The notes under the pieces: model-generated
Database searches by the model: none
Seen by the model: the letters and a program-made list of their open reading frames with translations, nothing else
What the model was told of the DNA's origin: nothing
NCBI GenBank assembly: GCA_035297145.1
Contig: DATGZN010000020.1
Location: 1 to 39,735, forward strand
Direction: 5' to 3'
Length of the DNA: 39,735 nt
Source of the DNA: QHXW01 sp035297145
GTDB lineage: Bacteria > Acidobacteriota > Terriglobia > Bryobacterales > Bryobacteraceae
Shown here: positions 9,185-17,152 of the stretch, piece after piece
Numbering within the stretch: position 1 is the stretch's first letter
How the letters are laid out: the number at the start of each line of letters is the position of its first letter
Program-made: the position numbers and the translations under genes

Positions 9185-9916
9185 ATGAAAGCTTCCTGGA
9201 CCTTCTTATTGATGTGCCCGGTCGTCGCGCTTCTCGGGGCGCCGCAGAGCGCCAACGCCCCCAGCGTCGACCAGATTCTTGACCATTACGTGCAGGCGGT
9301 GGGGGGGAAGGACGCCATCCAGAAAGTCACCAGCCGTGACATGAAAGGGACGCTCGAGAACTCGGATGACGGGACCACGGCGCCCGCGGAGATTTTTGCC
9401 AAGGCCCCGAATAAGTATCTGGCGGTGGTCAATCTCGGCGATGGCGGCGAGATGTTGGAAGGGTGGAACGGGGAGAAGGGTTGGGGCAAGGATCCCGATT
9501 CCGGCCTCCATGATACCGAGAAGGCGGAACAGATCGCCGCCAAGCGCGACTACGACTTCTACCGCGAGATCCGGCTCAAAGAATTGTTCCCGAAGATGGC
9601 GCTGAGCGGCAAGATGAAGATAGATGACCGGGACGCGTTCATTGTTGAAGCCATATCACCCGACGGCGCGACCGAGAAACTTTACTTCGACGCCGAAACG
9701 GGACTATTGGTGCGCCGCGATTTTGAGCGCGTGACGATTGACGACGGCATCGTCCTGTACGAGGTGGATTACGACGATTACAAAGACGTGGATGGTCTGA
9801 AGCTGCCCTCCACCGTTCGGCGTAAGACGCCCGATTATACGCTGACTTACCGGTTCACCGAGATCAAACAGAACGTGCCTGTAGAGGACACGAAGTTCAA
9901 CAAGCCGGAGAAATAG
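9185..9916 (+). CDS. Secreted LolA-like protein of unknown function
   Basis: About 243 residues with a signal peptide (MKASWTFLLM...). The mature protein begins SVDQILDHYVQAVGGKDAI, a hallmark of Acidobacteriota proteins loosely annotated as outer-membrane lipoprotein-sorting (LolA-like). It then shows FYREIRLKELFPKM, LYFDAETGLLVRR and a C-terminal beta-rich stretch ending TYRFTEIKQN. The fold is probably a half-barrel that binds a hydrophobic ligand; the ligand is not known. An in-frame TTG at 9149 would add 12 residues, but ATG 9185 places the signal peptide correctly. It is divergent from the receptor operon and convergent with the permease at 9920, three bases away. A distant analogue is at 23230. 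Confidence 0.75.
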   Translation: MKASWTFLLMCPVVALLGAPQSANAPSVDQILDHYVQAVGGKDAIQKVTSRDMKGTLENSDDGTTAPAEIFAKAPNKYLAVVNLGDGGEMLEGWNGEKGWGKDPDSGLHDTEKAEQIAAKRDYDFYREIRLKELFPKMALSGKMKIDDRDAFIVEAISPDGATEKLYFDAETGLLVRRDFERVTIDDGIVLYEVDYDDYKDVDGLKLPSTVRRKTPDYTLTYRFTEIKQNVPVEDTKFNKPEK

Positions 9917-9919
9917 GAT

Positions 9920-11281
9920 CTAGGCTTCTTCGGGCGGCAGCTCGAAATTGATGAGCGCGCCACGGAAGCCGCGAGTTTTCCAAACGCCGAAAGCGATACC
10001 CACGATCATCCAGATGGCTCCCGCGATTTGCGCGGGCCGGCTGAGGTTCAGCCAGAGTAACAGGCAGACAAAGAATCCAACCACGGGCGGGATCAGGTTG
10101 CTCAGCTTCTTTTCGGACGCATGCACGTAGTACCGCATGAAGGAAGCAGCGTTGACGCCCATGAAAGCAATGAGCGCGCCGAAGTTCAGCATTTCGGCGC
10201 CGAGGGCATAGGTCATCCCGCAGGCGACGCCGATCAGGGCAATCACCCCAACGAAAATCACGCTGTTGCGCGGGACGTGGCGCTTGCGGTCTATGGCTCC
10301 GAAGAATTTCGGCAAAGCGTTGCTGCGTCCCATTCCATAGAGCAGACGGGCCGCCCCAAGCTGGGCGGCCATCCCAGACCCGAAGTTCGCCACGATCAGC
10401 GTCATGTTCATCACGCCGAAAAACCAGCTTCCAGCAGCCCGGGTCGAGACGTCGACGAAGGCTGTATCGTTGTCGCGAAAAGCCTCCGACGACGGCCAGA
10501 CCAACTGCGCGGCATAGCACTCCGCTGCCGAAAGGAAGCCCACCACGACGCAGGTCAGCACGGTGGCCAGAAGAATGTTGCGCCGCGGATTCTCCACTTC
10601 TTCAGAAAGCGTGGAGATGCCGTCGAATCCAATGTAGGTGAGGACTGCGATGGAGGTGCCGCCGAGTACCGCGCCGAAATTGAAAGTCGCCGGATCGTAG
10701 AGAGGACGCGTGAAAAAGCTGAGTCCGTCATGTGGGTGACCAAATACATAGCGGGCGGCGGCCACGAAGAAGATGGCCACCACCAGCCCCATGGCCGTGG
10801 CCAGGGCGGCATTGATGCGCGCCGACGTCTTGATGCCGCGCAGATTGAGCCCTGTGAACATCAGGAAGTAAAAGATGACCCAGATCCAAAAGGGCACGCC
10901 GGGCGCAAATCTCATCGACGCTTCGCTGCACCAGATCATGCAGATGAGCGGGTTGAGCATGTAGTCCATCACCATGCTCCATCCGGTGATGTAACCGAGG
11001 GCCGGATTGATCTCCTGCCCGACGTAAGTGAACGCCGAACCCGCGCTGGGATAGGCACGCGCCATGCGTCCGTAGGCGATGGCGGTGAACAGCATCGCAA
11101 TCAGAGCGATGAGAATGGTGGTGACGACGTGGCCCCGCCCGCGGGCGTTGATCACACCGTAGATCGCCATGGGGGCGGTGGGCTGGAGCACGATGACGCC
11201 GTAAAGCACCAGGTCCCAAAGATTCAGAGCGCGCTTCAGACGTGGCGCGCCGGCGTCGGTAGTAGGTGTGCTCTCAGCCAT
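9920..11281 (-). CDS. APC superfamily permease, PuuP-like (copy 1)
   Basis: A 453-residue transporter with about 12 hydrophobic helices. Motifs match the amino acid-polyamine-organocation family and particularly PuuP-like putrescine importers: LWDLVLYGVIVLQPTAPM in helix 1, GRMARAYPSAGSAFTYV, INPALGYITGWSMVMDYMLNP, YIGFDGISTLSEE and LLYGMGRSNALP. It would import a polyamine or amino acid by proton coupling; the substrate is not determined. A Shine-Dalgarno GAGGGAG lies just before ATG 11281. It is highly similar along its length to the next gene upstream (11355-12704), indicating tandem duplication. The main differences are near the N-terminus and in the periplasm-facing loop after the YAAQLVWP motif. 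Confidence 0.9.
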   Translation of the reverse strand: MAESTPTTDAGAPRLKRALNLWDLVLYGVIVLQPTAPMAIYGVINARGRGHVVTTILIALIAMLFTAIAYGRMARAYPSAGSAFTYVGQEINPALGYITGWSMVMDYMLNPLICMIWCSEASMRFAPGVPFWIWVIFYFLMFTGLNLRGIKTSARINAALATAMGLVVAIFFVAAARYVFGHPHDGLSFFTRPLYDPATFNFGAVLGGTSIAVLTYIGFDGISTLSEEVENPRRNILLATVLTCVVVGFLSAAECYAAQLVWPSSEAFRDNDTAFVDVSTRAAGSWFFGVMNMTLIVANFGSGMAAQLGAARLLYGMGRSNALPKFFGAIDRKRHVPRNSVIFVGVIALIGVACGMTYALGAEMLNFGALIAFMGVNAASFMRYYVHASEKKLSNLIPPVVGFFVCLLLWLNLSRPAQIAGAIWMIVGIAFGVWKTRGFRGALINFELPPEEA

Positions 11282-11323
11282 GGTTCTCCCTCAAGCGGGA
11301 TGTCAGAGTTGTGTGAAGTCGCC

Positions 11324-11329
11324 AGTATA
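11324..11329 (-). promoter_or_regulatory. Candidate -10 box (TATACT) of permease copy 1
   Basis: On the minus strand TATACT lies about 43 bases before the ATG. The surrounding 20 bases match the promoter block of permease copy 2 (12723-12728) at 18 of 20 positions by eye, so the promoter appears to have been duplicated with the gene. No clear -35 element was found. Confidence 0.45.
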
Positions 11330-11354
11330 CAACACGGGCAGGCTACGGCCTGAT

Positions 11355-12704
11355 TTACGCTTCTTCCGGCGGTAAATCAAAGTCGATGAGTTTCCCGCGG
11401 AAGCCGTGTGTCTTCCAAGCGCCGAATGCGATGCCAACCAGCATCCACAGCGCACCCCATTTCTGCGCCGGCCTGCTCAAATTCAGCCAAAGGAGAAGAC
11501 AAACCACGAAGCCCAGGATTGGTGGAATGAGATTGACGAGCTTCTTTTCGGAGGCCCGGAGGTAATACCGCACAAAGGAAGCCGCATTGACCCCCATGAA
11601 AGCAATGAGGGCGCCGAAGTTCAGCATTTCCGCGCCGAGATCGAAGGGAATGAAGAACGCGCCAATGAGGGCGATCGTGCCCACGAAGATCACGTTATTG
11701 CGCGGGACGTGGCGCTTGGAATCGACAACTCCGAAGAACCCCTGCGGCAACGCATTGCTGCGCCCCATGCCGTAGAGAAGGCGGGCGGCGCCCAGTTGAG
11801 ATCCCATCCCGGAGCCGAAGGTGGCGACGATCAACGTGACGCCCATGACCCATGAGAGCGGGGCGGCCGCGCGCCCAGCCACATCCACGAAGGCGGTCAC
11901 CTCATTGGGGAACGGCTCGGAAGCCGGCCACACTAACTGCGCGGCATAGCATTCCGCCGCTGAAAGCAGGCCTACCACCAAGCACGTAAGCACGGTGGCC
12001 CAGAGGATGTTGCGGCGCGGATTCTCGACCTCTTCGGAAAGCGTGGAAATCCCGTCGAAGCCGATATAAGTGAGGACGGCAATGGAGGTGCCACCAAGGA
12101 CGGCGCTGGTCTTGAACGTTGCGGGATCAAAAAACGGTCGCGTGAAGAAGCCGATGCCGTCGTGCGCGTGGCCGAACACGTAGCGGGCCGCGGCCACAAA
12201 GAATATGGCGACCACCAGTCCCATGCCGGTAGCCAGCCCCGCGTTCACGCGCGCCGACGTCTTGACGCCACGCAGGTTCAGCGCCGTGAACATGAGAAAG
12301 AAGAAGATGGCCCACATCCAGAAGGGCACGCCCGGGGCGAAGCGCGTCGCCTGGGAGCTGCACCAACTGATGCAGATGAGCGGATTGAGCATGTAGTCCA
12401 TCACCATGCTCCATCCCGTGATGTAGCCCAGAGCTGGGTTGATCTCCTGTCCGACATACGTAAACGCGGAGCCGGCGCTGGGATAGGCACGCGCCATCCG
12501 TCCATAAGCGATGGCCGTGAACAGCATCGCGACCAGAGCGATCAGGATGGTGGTCACCACATGGCCATGGCCTCGATCGCTGACCACGCCGAATACCGGC
12601 ATCGGAGCGGTCGGCTGGAGCACGATCACGCCATACAGCACCAGGTCCCGAAGCGTGAGAGCGCGTCGTAAACGCGCTGGACTGGTGGTGGGGCTCTCAG
12701 GCAT
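11355..12704 (-). CDS. APC superfamily permease, PuuP-like (copy 2)
   Basis: A 449-residue paralogue of the adjacent permease with the same motifs: LRDLVLYGVIVLQPTAPM, SAGSAFTYVGQEINP, GFDGISTLSEEVENP and LLYGMGRSNALPQGF. The C-termini share FDLPPEEA/FELPPEEA. ATG 12704 is chosen because an upstream in-frame GTG would lie inside the -10 box. The leader is therefore only about 10-15 bases with no obvious Shine-Dalgarno, suggesting nearly leaderless translation, unlike copy 1. The two copies keep separate promoters, so they may serve different conditions or related substrates. Confidence 0.9.
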   Translation of the reverse strand: MPESPTTSPARLRRALTLRDLVLYGVIVLQPTAPMPVFGVVSDRGHGHVVTTILIALVAMLFTAIAYGRMARAYPSAGSAFTYVGQEINPALGYITGWSMVMDYMLNPLICISWCSSQATRFAPGVPFWMWAIFFFLMFTALNLRGVKTSARVNAGLATGMGLVVAIFFVAAARYVFGHAHDGIGFFTRPFFDPATFKTSAVLGGTSIAVLTYIGFDGISTLSEEVENPRRNILWATVLTCLVVGLLSAAECYAAQLVWPASEPFPNEVTAFVDVAGRAAAPLSWVMGVTLIVATFGSGMGSQLGAARLLYGMGRSNALPQGFFGVVDSKRHVPRNNVIFVGTIALIGAFFIPFDLGAEMLNFGALIAFMGVNAASFVRYYLRASEKKLVNLIPPILGFVVCLLLWLNLSRPAQKWGALWMLVGIAFGAWKTHGFRGKLIDFDLPPEEA

Positions 12705-12722
12705 GAGTTGGGCGAGGCCGCC

Positions 12723-12728
12723 AGTATA
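12723..12728 (-). promoter_or_regulatory. Candidate -10 box (TATACT) of permease copy 2
   Basis: TATACT on the minus strand lies 18 bases before ATG 12704, embedded in the same block as the promoter of copy 1. The predicted transcript would start very close to the start codon. Confidence 0.45.
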
Positions 12729-12884
12729 CACTACGGGCCGCTCTTGCTTGCGCTAAATCACCCAGGCAGGCGGCAACGGCTGATTCGTAAGAGCTTCAGG
12801 ATCAGAGCGCTGTCACGCGGCATTCTACGTGCTCGGTCGCGTAATGTGGGTGACATTTTGGGCACTGGCGCGTACCATTTAAAT

Positions 12885-13220
12885 GTGAGGGGATTGGTGG
12901 CATCGCTGGTTGCGGTGGTTCTGCTGAGCCTCATTGCCGTTTGCCCACTTCCTGCCTGTGCCATGGCACTAACGCACCATGGATGCTGCCACAAATCGCA
13001 AACGCAGCCGCGCTGCCCGATGCCGACCCTTCAGGATTGTCCCTATTTCATTTTGGAGAAGGGCAAGACGGCGCCAACCGTTGCGAGCTTTGCGCCAGTT
13101 CTTTGCCGGCAGATCACTTCGGATTTCTGTACGCCGGATTTTCTTTCCACCATTCGCACCGAAGCCAGACTGCCGGATTCGGCAGGCTTGTACCTTCGCG
13201 TGCGAGTACTCCTGATCTAG
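12885..13220 (+). CDS. Small secreted Cys/His-rich protein
   Basis: A 111-residue protein from GTG 12885. An N-terminal hydrophobic segment (about 3-24) looks like a signal peptide or anchor, followed by HHGCCHKS, CPMPTLQDCPYF and two more Cys. A longer reading frame extends upstream but lacks a good start. The Cys/His density fits metal binding or disulfide-rich secreted proteins seen in Acidobacteriota near metal-handling genes, but no family is recognised with certainty. It is followed after 96 bases by a second Cys-rich peptide gene. Function unknown. Confidence 0.55.
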   Translation: MRGLVASLVAVVLLSLIAVCPLPACAMALTHHGCCHKSQTQPRCPMPTLQDCPYFILEKGKTAPTVASFAPVLCRQITSDFCTPDFLSTIRTEARLPDSAGLYLRVRVLLI

Positions 13221-13316
13221 AAACAACCCATCGCAAATTGCTTTCTGGTGAGGCACGTATTTTTGCGTCACCGGTGTCATTTGGCTGAGGTTGAAAAACT
13301 GATTAGGAGAATCTAC

Positions 13317-13460
13317 ATGAAAAAGCTAACGATGAGTGTGCTGAGCCTGGCGGCTCTCTTGATGTTGACGTTCGGAAGTTCGTTTGCGAAGTCCGCGAAA
13401 GCAGGCTGCTGCAATGGATCATCCTGCTGCCATAGCGGCGCGGCTTGCTGCCGGAAGTAA
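13317..13460 (+). CDS. Small secreted Cys-rich peptide (47 aa)
   Basis: This 47-residue protein has a clean signal peptide (KK then a hydrophobic core, ending FAKS/AKA), followed by a mature peptide of about 18 residues with three CC pairs (GCCNG, SCCHS, ACCRK). A strong Shine-Dalgarno AGGAGA sits at 13305-13310, six bases before ATG, which makes the gene credible despite its size. The spaced CC pairs and a His suggest soft-metal (copper-like) coordination in the periplasm; this is inference. It lies downstream of another Cys-rich gene and ends at a bidirectional hairpin shared with the BNR protein. Confidence 0.65.
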   Translation: MKKLTMSVLSLAALLMLTFGSSFAKSAKAGCCNGSSCCHSGAACCRK

Positions 13461-13473
13461 TCAGTCCTGCCAG

Positions 13474-13509
13474 AACCGGAGCCGGGGTTTTTGTATCCCG
13501 GCTTCGGTT
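13474..13509. terminator. Bidirectional terminator-like hairpin
   Basis: AACCGGAGCCGGG pairs with CCCGGCTTCGGTT (13497-13509), 12 of 13 Watson-Crick with one wobble, around a T-rich 10-base loop. It lies between the convergent Cys-rich peptide gene and the BNR gene, whose TAA begins within the right arm. The T-tail is short on both strands, so termination efficiency is uncertain. Confidence 0.55.
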
Positions 13510-14666
13510 TAATACACAATCGTGAAGCCGCCGTCCGGCCTTGCAAGAGCTGCGACCAGGCTCCAGACGGGAACGCCATCCGCCTTTCCGTGTTCCTGGG
13601 TGGGCCGCCCGTCTTTGTCGTAGACTTGCCAGGCTAGGCTGCCGCCTTTCTTCCAACCCATGCCTTCGGTCCAAACGAAAAGCGTTTCGCCCTTCGCATT
13701 TGCGGCGACGGCTGGATATTTGCGATTTTCTCCCGCGCCCGGTGCGGCGACCGGCGTGAGTTTACCAGTCGCAGGATCGATTCGTCCGAAGTAGACCTGC
13801 TTCTCGGTTTCCCAGGCCGCCAAAACGCCGGCGGGGCTCTCCGTGAAAGACTCGCTGCTCATCACGCAATAGCCGACATTCCATGCCGAAATGTCCGAGC
13901 CGTCGAAGGTGCTGCCGCGATCGCGGGAAATCAGGAGGTAGATGTCGCGATGTACCGTTTCGGTCGCGGAGCGGTACAGCACGTAGAGTATGCCGTTGCG
14001 ATCGACGAACGCATCGAGCTTGCAGCAGCCGCAGGCGCCGGTGGGTCGATCCCATGCAGGCCGCTCACGCTCGAACGTGGCGCCATCATCGGTCGAGCGC
14101 GCAATCCACACACGTCGATTGTTTTCCCCCTCGGTTCCGGGCGCAGGGGCATGCCACACAACGTAGACATTGCCGGACGCATCGGCCGCTATGCCACCCC
14201 CGCCGTCGAGACCCCTAGCCACTTGGATCAAGTCGCGTTGTGTCTCGAACGCAGTTCCAGCATCGTTGAGCCTTGTGTACAGCATCGGCTCCTTGCCGTA
14301 GACCGGTCCCGGAGTGAGCACGTGCGATCCGTTCCAGGCGACATGAACCCGTCCGTTTCTGCCGATGGCAATGCTGGCGCCGCGAATGTTGCCGGTAGCA
14401 ATGGCGCTTCCCGCAACCGAGTTGACACGCAGTGGCGCTGAAAATGTGTCACCGCCGTCGCGAGAGCGAACGTAATAAAGATCACCATGACCGGGATCGC
14501 CCTTGTAGTAGACCATGTGGACCGTGCCTGCGTGATCCACGGCCACTTGTGGCTGGATGCCGCCCTCGGGCACCCGCCGCATGGTCACTTTTTCAGAATG
14601 CGCGAAATCGGCGGCCGGAGCGGCCAGGGGAAGAATCAGCAGCCCGATGCAGATACGCCTGAGCAC
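13509..14666 (-). CDS. Secreted BNR/Asp-box (sialidase-fold) protein
   Basis: A 385-residue exported protein (signal about 3-19) with three Asp-box motifs, SRDGGDTF (68-75), STDDGATF (191-198) and SRDRGSTF (near 247), which mark a beta-propeller of the sialidase/BNR type. Near 210-215 lies GACGCC, with three Cys in four residues. This is not part of a sialidase active site and could bind a metal or form disulfides. Typical sialidase catalytic residues are not evident, so enzymatic sialidase activity is not claimed. The start is GTG 14666. It lies four bases downstream of the isomerase-like gene, so the two are likely co-transcribed. Confidence 0.8.
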   Translation of the reverse strand: MLRRICIGLLILPLAAPAADFAHSEKVTMRRVPEGGIQPQVAVDHAGTVHMVYYKGDPGHGDLYYVRSRDGGDTFSAPLRVNSVAGSAIATGNIRGASIAIGRNGRVHVAWNGSHVLTPGPVYGKEPMLYTRLNDAGTAFETQRDLIQVARGLDGGGGIAADASGNVYVVWHAPAPGTEGENNRRVWIARSTDDGATFERERPAWDRPTGACGCCKLDAFVDRNGILYVLYRSATETVHRDIYLLISRDRGSTFDGSDISAWNVGYCVMSSESFTESPAGVLAAWETEKQVYFGRIDPATGKLTPVAAPGAGENRKYPAVAANAKGETLFVWTEGMGWKKGGSLAWQVYDKDGRPTQEHGKADGVPVWSLVAALARPDGGFTIVY

Positions 14667-14670
14667 ACTA

Positions 14671-15537
14671 TCAGCTTAGCTTGCTCAGGTATTCGTAGCT
14701 GATGCGTGCGCTTTCGATGGGCGGCCGGTCGCAGAAGTCCTGCTCGACGAAGTAATGTTTCACGCCGGCCGAAGCGGCGGCGAAAATTGGTTTCCAATCG
14801 ATGATGCCACGGCCCACTTCGATGAACGGCCCTGGCTTGTCGTCCACGTCGGTGGAGGTGCCGAAGCCTGGCTTGCGGTCCTTTATATGCAGCAGCGGAT
14901 AACGATCAGGATTGCGTTTCATGTAGGCGACGGGGTCCCTTCCCGCCCAGGTCATCCAGAAGCAGTCGAGCTCGATCTTGACGAGTTGGGGATCGGTGAG
15001 GCGGAGAAGTTCATCGAACGGGACCACGCCGTTGAACGTCTTGAACTCGAAATTATGGTTGTGATAGCCGAACTGAATTCCCGCCTTCTTGGTCTCGGCG
15101 CCCGCTCGGTTGAAAAATTCAAAGTAGCGCTTGTACTTGTCGAGCGACGTTCGCTCCTCGGGCGTCAGCCAGGCCATCAGCATGTATTTCAGGCCGAGCT
15201 CGTGGGCGTACTCGATTTCCTTCGCCAAGCGCGGCTCGAGCGTCATGTCGTAATGGGCAACGGGGCATACCAGCCCGTTGTCCGCGATAATCCGGCGAAT
15301 CTCGGCGGCGGGTTTGTTCAGGAACGCGTACAACTCGACTTCCTTGTAGCCGATGCCCGCTACCTTCTTAATGGTGCCAGGGAAGTCTTTTTCCAGCTCG
15401 TTGCGGACGGTATACAGTTCGAGGCCGATTGGAAGGCCGAGCGGGTTGGCACGAAGCGAGCCTTGGTTCAGCGCCGCAAATCCGGTTACCGCCGAAGCCG
15501 TCTTGCGCAGAAATTGCCTTCTATTTTGCAGATTCAT
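14671..15537 (-). CDS. Tat-exported sugar phosphate isomerase/epimerase family protein
   Basis: A 288-residue protein opening with a twin-arginine signal (NRRQFLRKTASAV), then a xylose-isomerase-like TIM barrel: GLELYTVRNELEKDFPGTI, GYKEVELYAF, FGYHNHNFEF, KIELDCFWMTWAG, LLHIKDRKPG and EVGRGIIDW. The Glu/Asp/His residues on these strands fit the divalent-metal site of the family. Such Tat-exported members are abundant in Acidobacteriota and Planctomycetota, where a few act on oxidised sugars; the substrate here is unknown. ATG 15537 is chosen over the one six codons upstream because it starts the Tat signal and leaves a normal leader to the -10 box. Confidence 0.85.
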   Translation of the reverse strand: MNLQNRRQFLRKTASAVTGFAALNQGSLRANPLGLPIGLELYTVRNELEKDFPGTIKKVAGIGYKEVELYAFLNKPAAEIRRIIADNGLVCPVAHYDMTLEPRLAKEIEYAHELGLKYMLMAWLTPEERTSLDKYKRYFEFFNRAGAETKKAGIQFGYHNHNFEFKTFNGVVPFDELLRLTDPQLVKIELDCFWMTWAGRDPVAYMKRNPDRYPLLHIKDRKPGFGTSTDVDDKPGPFIEVGRGIIDWKPIFAAASAGVKHYFVEQDFCDRPPIESARISYEYLSKLS

Positions 15538-15563
15538 TGGAGCCTCCGGGCACAACGATCCAT

Positions 15564-15621
15564 TTTGTAACAGAGATCGTATCAGAGACGTCCCATGCTT
15601 TGCGCCCGTGTCTGTTACAAT
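15564..15621. promoter_or_regulatory. Divergent extended -10 promoters within a 10-bp inverted repeat
   Basis: TTGTAACAGA (15565-15574) and TCTGTTACAA (15611-15620) are perfect inverted repeats 36 bases apart. Each contains an extended -10: TG-T-TACAAT (15613-15621) on plus for the AAA/VWA operon, and TG-T-TACAAA (15572-15564) on minus for the isomerase/BNR operon. Both predicted start sites fall about 20 bases before their ATGs. ACGATC (15555-15560) and GATCGT (15575-15580) form a second symmetric pair around the minus-strand box. A shared regulator is possible. Confidence 0.5.
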
Positions 15622-15647
15622 CGCCGTAAAGGTCGGGACATCTCACC

Positions 15648-17144
15648 ATGACCATTCGGGAACTCCCCAACACACTTGGTTCACTGAAAAAAAGTGATTT
15701 TACGGAAGCGCGTGTCGCTACGCGAAGCGTCAAAGATGAGCTCCGCAGCAATCTGATTTGCAAGCTGCAACGCGGCGAAACCCTGTTCCCCGGCATCGTC
15801 GGTTACGAAGACACCGTGGTTCCGCAGGTGACCAACGCGATTCTTTCGCGGCACAACTTTATTCTGTTGGGATTGCGCGGCCAGGCCAAGACTCGACTGG
15901 TGCGTATGCTGACCACGCTGCTCGATCCCGCCGTCCCTTGCATTGCCGGTTGTGAGATACACGACAATCCGTACCGGGCCATCTGCCGGCAGTGCCGGGA
16001 CCTGATCGCGGAAAAAGGCGATGCCACACCGATCGCCTGGCTGGAGCCGGATCAGCGCTACGTGGAGAAACTCGCCACCCCGGACGTCACCATCGCCGAC
16101 ATGATCGGCGACATCGATCCCATCAAAGCGGCGCGCCGGGGCCACGACATTTCGCACGAGCTGACGGTGCACTATGGTCTGGTACCGCGCGCCAACCGCG
16201 GTATTTTCGCCATCAATGAACTGCCGGACCTGGCAGGCAAGATTCAGGTCGGCTTGTTCAACATCATGCAGGAAGGCGACGTGCAGATCAAAGGTTACCC
16301 GGTGCGGCTGCCGCTCGACCTACTGCTGGTCTTCACCGCGAATCCTGAAGACTACACGGCGCGCGGCAAGATCATCACACCGCTCAAAGATCGTATCGGC
16401 AGCGAGATCCGCACGCACTATCCGGCGTCGCTCGAACAAGGGCTCGAGATCACGGAGCAGGAAGCGTGGCTGAAGAGGCCATCACCGATCCAGACCGTTG
16501 TGCCGGCGTATATCCGCGAGATCATCGAGCAGCTCGCTTTTGTCGCCCGCGAGGACAAGAAGGTTGACAAGCGCTCGGGCGTCTCACAGCGGCTGCCGAT
16601 TTCAGTTTTGGAAAACGTGGTCTCGAACGCGGAGCGCCGCGCCTTACGCGCCAAGGAGCCGGTAGCGGTGCCGCGCGTGCTCGATATATACGCCGCTCTT
16701 TCCTCCATCACAGGAAAACTGGAGCTGGAGTACGAAGGCGAGCTGAAGGGCGGGGATGCGGTAGCTCGTGAGCTGATTCGCCTGTCCGTCGGCAAAATCT
16801 ACGACAAGTATTTCGAGAGCGCCAACGTAGGGCAGATCGTTCAATGGTTCGACCTGGGCGGTTCCTTGAAACTGGATGAGAGCGTCGATTCCGCGGGCAT
16901 GGTGAAGCAGTTGGCATCGATTCAAGGGCTCATGGAAAAGGTGCGCCATCTCGGTTTAGGCGCGAGCGAGCCGGATGCGGTGCGCGCCGCGGCGGCGGAA
17001 TTCATTCTTGAAGGTTTGTATGCGCACCGGCGCATCAGCCGCTCTGAAGAGCGCGGGTTTGCGGCGGAGGAGAAGCGACGGGAACCTGGAAATCGCGAGG
17101 AAGGCAACCCTCCGCGCGGCGGCTATCGCCGTCAATATAATTAG
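15648..17144 (+). CDS. MoxR/Mg-chelatase-like AAA+ ATPase
   Basis: A 498-residue AAA+ protein of the BchI/MoxR clade. Walker A is GLRGQAKT (75-82). The Walker B position reads GIFAINELPDL with Asn190-Glu191 rather than Asp-Glu. Sensor 1 is around FTANPED (229-235), and DRIGSEIRTHYP (248-259) holds the arginine region. Between Walker A and B lies CIAGC...CRQC (Cys98, 102, 113, 116), a likely structural zinc site. The C-terminal about 30 residues are charged and disordered. Such ATPases partner with VWA proteins to remodel or insert metals into substrates; the VWA gene follows eight bases later. No chlorophyll or cobalamin genes are nearby, so a literal chelatase role is not supported. Confidence 0.85.
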   Translation: MTIRELPNTLGSLKKSDFTEARVATRSVKDELRSNLICKLQRGETLFPGIVGYEDTVVPQVTNAILSRHNFILLGLRGQAKTRLVRMLTTLLDPAVPCIAGCEIHDNPYRAICRQCRDLIAEKGDATPIAWLEPDQRYVEKLATPDVTIADMIGDIDPIKAARRGHDISHELTVHYGLVPRANRGIFAINELPDLAGKIQVGLFNIMQEGDVQIKGYPVRLPLDLLLVFTANPEDYTARGKIITPLKDRIGSEIRTHYPASLEQGLEITEQEAWLKRPSPIQTVVPAYIREIIEQLAFVAREDKKVDKRSGVSQRLPISVLENVVSNAERRALRAKEPVAVPRVLDIYAALSSITGKLELEYEGELKGGDAVARELIRLSVGKIYDKYFESANVGQIVQWFDLGGSLKLDESVDSAGMVKQLASIQGLMEKVRHLGLGASEPDAVRAAAAEFILEGLYAHRRISRSEERGFAAEEKRREPGNREEGNPPRGGYRRQYN

Positions 17145-17152
17145 GCCGCGCC

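Noticed and set aside
10121..11353. Plus-strand frame of 410 codons opposite permease copy 1
   Set aside because: Shadow frame: extremely His/Arg/Glu-rich with no hydrophobic core, mirroring the permease codons; the second permease gives a similar artefact.
13509..14666. Active sialidase
   Set aside because: Asp boxes show the propeller fold, but the catalytic Arg triad, Tyr and Asp of true sialidases could not be identified.
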